A stretch of DNA of 64,000 nucleotides, taken from contig NZ_JQZV01000013.1 in the NCBI RefSeq assembly GCF_000769115.1, positions 475,603-539,602 of the forward strand. The letters run 5' to 3'. Below, piece by piece: positions 59,947 through 64,000 of the stretch. Every line of letters starts with the position of its first letter. Within the stretch, counting starts at the first letter, position 1. The notes under the pieces were generated by a model. That model worked only from the letters and a program-made list of their open reading frames with translations. It was not told the DNA's origin and searched no databases. This DNA comes from Porphyromonas canoris. GTDB taxonomy: Bacteria; Bacteroidota; Bacteroidia; Bacteroidales; Porphyromonadaceae. The position numbers and the translations under genes were made by a program.

Positions 59947-61818
59947 ATGAATCAGACTAAAGAAAAGCTGTTTTCACAATTCCCTGAGATCTCTACTCAG
60001 GAGTGGATGCAGAAGATTGAAGCCGATCTTAAAGGGGCTCCTTTTGATAAGAAGCTCGTATGGAGAACCAACGAGGGCTTCAATGTAAATCCCTTTTACA
60101 GGGCAGAGGATATAGCCCACCTCAAAACAACGGATGCGCTACCCGGTGAATTCCCTTACGTTAGAGGTACAAAGGTGTGCAACTCCTGGTATGTCCGTCA
60201 GGATATCAACGTGACCAACGCAGAGGAAGCCAATGCCAAGATGAAAGAGCTTTTGGGTAAAGGCATCACCTCTTTCGGACTCAAGGTGAGCAAGGAGATG
60301 GCAAGCAAACAGCATCTGACTACTCTTTTGGATGGTATAGATGTGGAAAAAGTGGAGCTTAACTATCTGAGCTGTCGTACCAGAATAGTAGCCGTGGCTA
60401 AGATCATTGTAGAGATCTATCGTGAGAAAGGTGTCGATCTTGCAGCGTGCCCCGGCTCTTTCCATTTTGATGTATTCAAGAAACAGCTGAGCAAAGGCGT
60501 AGTAACCGATGAGTGGATCATGATCGGTAAAGAGCTTTTGTGCTCTGCTTACGAGCTTAAGAAGTTCACTGTGCTGGATGTTGCCGGTATCTCTTTGGCA
60601 AACGCAGGTGCTTTCGTGTATCAGGAGCTTGGCTTCGCTCTCAGTGCAGCCACTACCATCCTGGATACTTTTGTGGCAGAAGGTTGTGGGTCTGCCGCCG
60701 AAATAGCTCCTCGCATCCGCTTCGATATGGGAGTGGGAACAAACTACTTCATGGAGCTTGCAAAGTTCCGCGCTCTTCGTTGGCTTTGGGCTGAGATAGT
60801 CGGAACGCATGGCGAAGATTGCAAAGGCGATGCAGCCAAAGCAGTGGTACACGCCGAGACATCGTCTTGGAATATGTCCATCTACGACGCATACGTGAAT
60901 ATGCTTCGCACGCAAACGGAAGCGATGTCTGCTACACTTGCAGGTGTTCACTCTCTTACCGTATTGCCATTCGATGCCGTCTACAAAGAAAGTGATGAGT
61001 TTAGCGAACGTATCGCTCGCAACCAACAGCTTCTTCTCAAGGAAGAGTGCCACTTCGACAGAGTGGTGGATCCGGGTGCGGGATCGTACTATATAGAGCA
61101 TCTTACATCCGCTATTGCAGAGCAAGCGTGGAAGTTGTTCCTGCATATCGAAGAAGATCTCGGCGGTTTTGCAAAAGCTGCAAACGAAGGAGCGATACAG
61201 GCAGCCGTGAACGAAAGCAACCAAAAGCGTCATAAAGATGTGGCTACTCGCAGAGAAAGTCTGTTGGGAACAAATATCTTCCCCAACTTCTCCGAGATGG
61301 CAAAAGATAAAATCACCAAACAGGATGTCGTGTCTTGCAGCTGCGAAAAGCATGCAACTATTACCGCTCTGGATTATCGTCGCGGAGGTTCGGACTTTGA
61401 ACTGCTTCGTTTGGCTACGGAAGAGGCTCCGAAGCGTCCGTTGGTCTTCATGCTTACAATAGGTAACCTTGCCATGAGACTTGCTCGAAGCCAGTTCTCC
61501 AGCAACTTCTTTGCCGTGGCAGGATACGAAGTGAAGGACAACCTGGGCTTCAACACCGTTCAAGAGGGCGTGGATGCAGCCATGGCAGCCAAGGCAGACG
61601 TGATAGTGCTCTGCTCCAGCGATGATGAGTATGCAGAGTATGCTCCTCAGGCGTATGAGGCTATCGCAGGCAGAGTGCCTTTTGTGGTGGCAGGAGCTCC
61701 GGCTTGTATGGAAGAGTTGAAGGAAAAAGGCATCGAACACTTTATCCACGTTAAGGTTAATGTGTTGGAAACACTGCAAGGATTCCATAAGCTGCTCGGT
61801 ATTCAAGAGAAGAAATAA
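59947..61818 (+). CDS. mutA: Methylmalonyl-CoA mutase small (beta) subunit
   Basis: Protein of 623 residues paired with the catalytic large subunit in the cobalamin enzyme that interconverts succinyl-CoA and (R)-methylmalonyl-CoA, needed for propionate production or use. The N-terminal region starts with LFSQFPEISTQEWMQKIEADL, typical for the small subunit. The barrel and C-terminal cobalamin-binding-like domain are present, but the DxHxxG base that binds the cobalt is absent, as expected for the small subunit. Length (623) is normal. It is followed after 33 bases by the large subunit. Confidence 0.95.
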   Translation: MNQTKEKLFSQFPEISTQEWMQKIEADLKGAPFDKKLVWRTNEGFNVNPFYRAEDIAHLKTTDALPGEFPYVRGTKVCNSWYVRQDINVTNAEEANAKMKELLGKGITSFGLKVSKEMASKQHLTTLLDGIDVEKVELNYLSCRTRIVAVAKIIVEIYREKGVDLAACPGSFHFDVFKKQLSKGVVTDEWIMIGKELLCSAYELKKFTVLDVAGISLANAGAFVYQELGFALSAATTILDTFVAEGCGSAAEIAPRIRFDMGVGTNYFMELAKFRALRWLWAEIVGTHGEDCKGDAAKAVVHAETSSWNMSIYDAYVNMLRTQTEAMSATLAGVHSLTVLPFDAVYKESDEFSERIARNQQLLLKEECHFDRVVDPGAGSYYIEHLTSAIAEQAWKLFLHIEEDLGGFAKAANEGAIQAAVNESNQKRHKDVATRRESLLGTNIFPNFSEMAKDKITKQDVVSCSCEKHATITALDYRRGGSDFELLRLATEEAPKRPLVFMLTIGNLAMRLARSQFSSNFFAVAGYEVKDNLGFNTVQEGVDAAMAAKADVIVLCSSDDEYAEYAPQAYEAIAGRVPFVVAGAPACMEELKEKGIEHFIHVKVNVLETLQGFHKLLGIQEKK

Positions 61819-61851
61819 CAGACCCCAAAACTCACTTTTAGAATATTAGAT

Positions 61852-64000
61852 ATGAAACCAAATTATAGAAGTATCAATATAAATGAAGGTCAATGGGGTA
61901 CATCTTCCATTGCCGACTATGTCAAGAGAAATAATATCACAGCAGACTGGGAGACTCCGGAACATATCCATGTAAAGTCTGTATATACAAAAGAAGACCT
62001 TGAGGGCATGGAGCATCTCTCTTATGCTTCCGGACTTCCTCCATATCTTCGCGGACCTTATAGCGGTATGTACGCCATGAGACCATGGACCATCCGTCAG
62101 TATGCCGGGTTTTCCACAGCGGAAGAGTCCAATGCTTTCTATCGCCGTAACCTTGCATCCGGTCAGAAAGGTCTTTCCGTAGCGTTCGACTTGGCTACTC
62201 ACCGTGGTTACGATGCTACCCATGAGCGTGTTGTAGGCGATGTTGGTAAAGCCGGTGTATCTATCTGCTCGCTTGAAGATATGAAGGTGCTCTTCGATGG
62301 TATCCCGTTGAACAAGATGTCTGTCTCCATGACAATGAACGGAGCAGTGCTTCCGGTAATGGCATTCTATATCAATGCCGGTCTTGAGCAGGGAGCTTTA
62401 TTGGAAGAGATGGCAGGTACTATCCAGAATGATATATTGAAAGAGTTCATGGTGCGTAATACTTATATCTATCCGCCTGAATTCTCGATGCGTATCATTG
62501 CGGACATATTTGAATATACGTCTCAAAATATGCCGAAGTTCAACTCTATCTCTATCTCCGGATACCACATGCAGGAAGCCGGTGCAACGGCAGATATAGA
62601 GTTGGCATATACACTCTCTGACGGTATGGAGTATCTGCGTGCCGGTATCAACGCAGGTATTGATGTGGATAAGTTTGCTCCCCGTTTATCTTTCTTCTGG
62701 GCGATAGGTATGAATCACTTTATGGAGATTGCCAAGATGAGAGCTGGACGTATGCTTTGGGCTAAGATCCTGAACGACTTCGGAGCTAAAAATCCTAAGT
62801 CTCTTGCTTTGCGTACTCACTCTCAAACTTCAGGGTGGTCTCTTACAGAGCAGGATCCGTTCAATAATGTCGGACGTACCTGTATAGAGGCGATGGCGGC
62901 AGCTTTGGGGCATACCCAATCTCTGCATACCAATGCGCTCGATGAAGCTATCGCTCTTCCGACAGATTTCTCTGCACGTATCGCTCGTAACACTCAGATC
63001 TATATCCAAGAGGAAACAATGATCTGTAAGGAGATAGACCCTTGGGCGGGTTCCTACTATGTAGAGAGCTTGACCAACGAGCTTGTTCATAAAGCATGGG
63101 CGCATATCCAGGAGATCGAACAGATGGGTGGTATGGCAAAAGCGATAGAAACCGGTTTGCCCAAACTGCGTATCGAAGAAGCTGCGGCACGTACTCAGGC
63201 TCGCATTGATAGCAATAATCAGGTTATCGTTGGGGTGAATAAGTACAGACTTGAAAAGGAAGATCCTATCGAAATTCTGGAGGTGGACAATACCGCTGTT
63301 CGTACTCAACAGATCGAACGTATCTCTCAACTCAAAGAGAAACGTAACGAAGAGGAGGTACAAAAAGCTCTTGCAGCCATCACTCATTGCGTGAAAACCA
63401 AAGAGGGTAATCTCCTTGATCTTGCAGTGAAAGCAGCTTCTGTCCGTGCAACATTAGGGGAAATCTCCGATGCCTGTGAGTGTGAAGTGGGAAGATACAA
63501 AGCAATCATTAGAACTATTTCAGGGGTGTACTCAGCAGAAACAAATAAGGATGCAGATTTCGTTAAAGCTTGTCAGCTTGCCGAAGAATTTGCGAAGAAA
63601 GAGGGACGTCAACCTCGTATCATGATAGCCAAAATGGGTCAAGACGGTCATGACCGTGGGGCTAAAGTTGTGGCGACAGGGTATGCAGACTGCGGTTTTG
63701 ACGTGGATATGGGACCATTGTTCCAGACTCCGGCAGAAGCTGCACGCCAAGCTGTGGAGAACGATGTGCATATCATGGGTGTCTCTTCCTTGGCAGCAGG
63801 TCATAAGACTCTTGTTCCTCAGGTTATCGAAGAGTTGAAAAAGCTCGGCCGTGAAGATATCATCGTGATTGCCGGAGGTGTTATCCCTGCTCAAGACTAC
63901 GATTTCCTTTACAAGGCAGGCGTTGCCGCTATTTTCGGTCCCGGTACTTCCGTGGCTAAGGCAGCCGTTCAGTTGTTGGAGATCTTGCTCGATAACGAAT
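61852..64000 (+). CDS. mutB: Methylmalonyl-CoA mutase large (alpha) subunit (3' end at window edge)
   Basis: Catalytic subunit; 716 residues are visible and the frame is open to the last base. Its normal length is about 715, so the stop is expected almost at once past the edge. The barrel carries [20 protein letters not shown]-like (in part) substrate residues and [19 protein letters not shown]. The C-terminal cobalamin-binding domain has [15 protein letters not shown] with H600 as the lower-axial cobalt ligand, and [14 protein letters not shown]. It uses adenosylcobalamin, so it links to the corrin genes at 34624-37180. ATG 61852 follows the mutA stop by 33 bases. Confidence 0.96.
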   Translation, partial: MKPNYRSININEGQWGTSSIADYVKRNNITADWETPEHIHVKSVYTKEDLEGMEHLSYASGLPPYLRGPYSGMYAMRPWTIRQYAGFSTAEESNAFYRRNLASGQKGLSVAFDLATHRGYDATHERVVGDVGKAGVSICSLEDMKVLFDGIPLNKMSVSMTMNGAVLPVMAFYINAGLEQGALLEEMAGTIQNDILKEFMVRNTYIYPPEFSMRIIADIFEYTSQNMPKFNSISISGYHMQEAGATADIELAYTLSDGMEYLRAGINAGIDVDKFAPRLSFFWAIGMNHFMEIAKMRAGRMLWAKILNDFGAKNPKSLALRTHSQTSGWSLTEQDPFNNVGRTCIEAMAAALGHTQSLHTNALDEAIALPTDFSARIARNTQIYIQEETMICKEIDPWAGSYYVESLTNELVHKAWAHIQEIEQMGGMAKAIETGLPKLRIEEAAARTQARIDSNNQVIVGVNKYRLEKEDPIEILEVDNTAVRTQQIERISQLKEKRNEEEVQKALAAITHCVKTKEGNLLDLAVKAASVRATLGEISDACECEVGRYKAIIRTISGVYSAETNKDADFVKACQLAEEFAKKEGRQPRIMIAKMGQDGHDRGAKVVATGYADCGFDVDMGPLFQTPAEAARQAVENDVHIMGVSSLAAGHKTLVPQVIEELKKLGREDIIVIAGGVIPAQDYDFLYKAGVAAIFGPGTSVAKAAVQLLEILLDNE

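Noticed and set aside
60139-61806. 555-codon minus-strand frame opposite mutA
   Set aside because: It is antisense to a clearly recognised enzyme gene, rich in cysteine and histidine as expected from a shadow frame, and has no family features.
1-64000. Insertion sequences, integrases, rRNA or tRNA genes
   Set aside because: None could be supported: no transposase or integrase frame, and no tRNA T-arm pattern other than that of tmRNA.

Overview
The window looks like chromosome from a Bacteroidota member close to Porphyromonas. The evidence is a SusC/SusD-type outer-membrane pair, DUF3078, DUF5686 and FISUMP-like proteins, a cobK-cbiD fusion, the purH-mreBCD-mrdA-rodA and ftsA-ftsZ-yqeY gene orders, few Shine-Dalgarno sequences, and many promoters of the Bacteroides type (TTG, 19-20 bases, TAnnTTTG). 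The tmRNA tag ends in NNYALAA. Species assignment is inference; no database was searched.

Layout. 1-5500: tail of a FISUMP-like protein, a secreted C1 cysteine peptidase, rlmN and rnr. 5500-10500: a SusC/SusD nutrient-uptake pair behind a long upstream region with a perfect inverted repeat. 10500-13300: a Bacteroidales accessory cassette of an HU-like protein, an amidase and a membrane protein made of three exact 44-residue repeats, divergent from a DUF4248 gene with a long structured leader. 14200-25100: DUF3078 barrel, ABC-F ATPase, and the cell-shape cluster purH-mreB-mreC-mreD-mrdA-rodA. 25300-28100: small acidic protein, OmpA-like lipoprotein, GNAT acetyltransferase, DNA-alkylation-repeat protein. 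28700-34200: yqeY-ftsZ-ftsA divergent from ribosomal protein S1. 34600-39500: cbiL, a cobK/cbiD fusion, an unknown outer-membrane protein, and a secreted endonuclease/phosphatase-family protein. 40200-52000: a long minus-strand run lepA-dnaB-plsC-lipid kinase-recQ-phosphoesterase-addB-like nuclease-lipB-DUF4268. 52600-56100: DUF5686 TonB-family-like protein divergent from tmRNA. 56600-59300: three poorly characterised genes. 59900-end: methylmalonyl-CoA mutase, both subunits; the large subunit runs to the window edge.

The genes are mostly core: cell wall elongation (MreBCD, PBP2, RodA), division (FtsA, FtsZ), replication and repair (DnaB, RecQ, AddB-like), translation quality (LepA, S1, RlmN, tmRNA, RNase R). 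Cobalamin genes and the cobalamin-dependent mutase fit a succinate/propionate metabolism, although only part of the corrin pathway is here.

The most unusual feature is non-coding. Four copies of a 542-553 bp element (13406, 28056, 39678, 52073) share short terminal inverted repeats, a core of about 22-base tandem bricks, a conserved right third and a variable left part. A second, unrelated brick sequence with a 21-base period occurs at 34374 and 59440. A third pair of related terminator-like units lies at 57530 and 58640. The architecture resembles the BrickBuilt MITEs that I recall from P. gingivalis, but the sequences need comparison.
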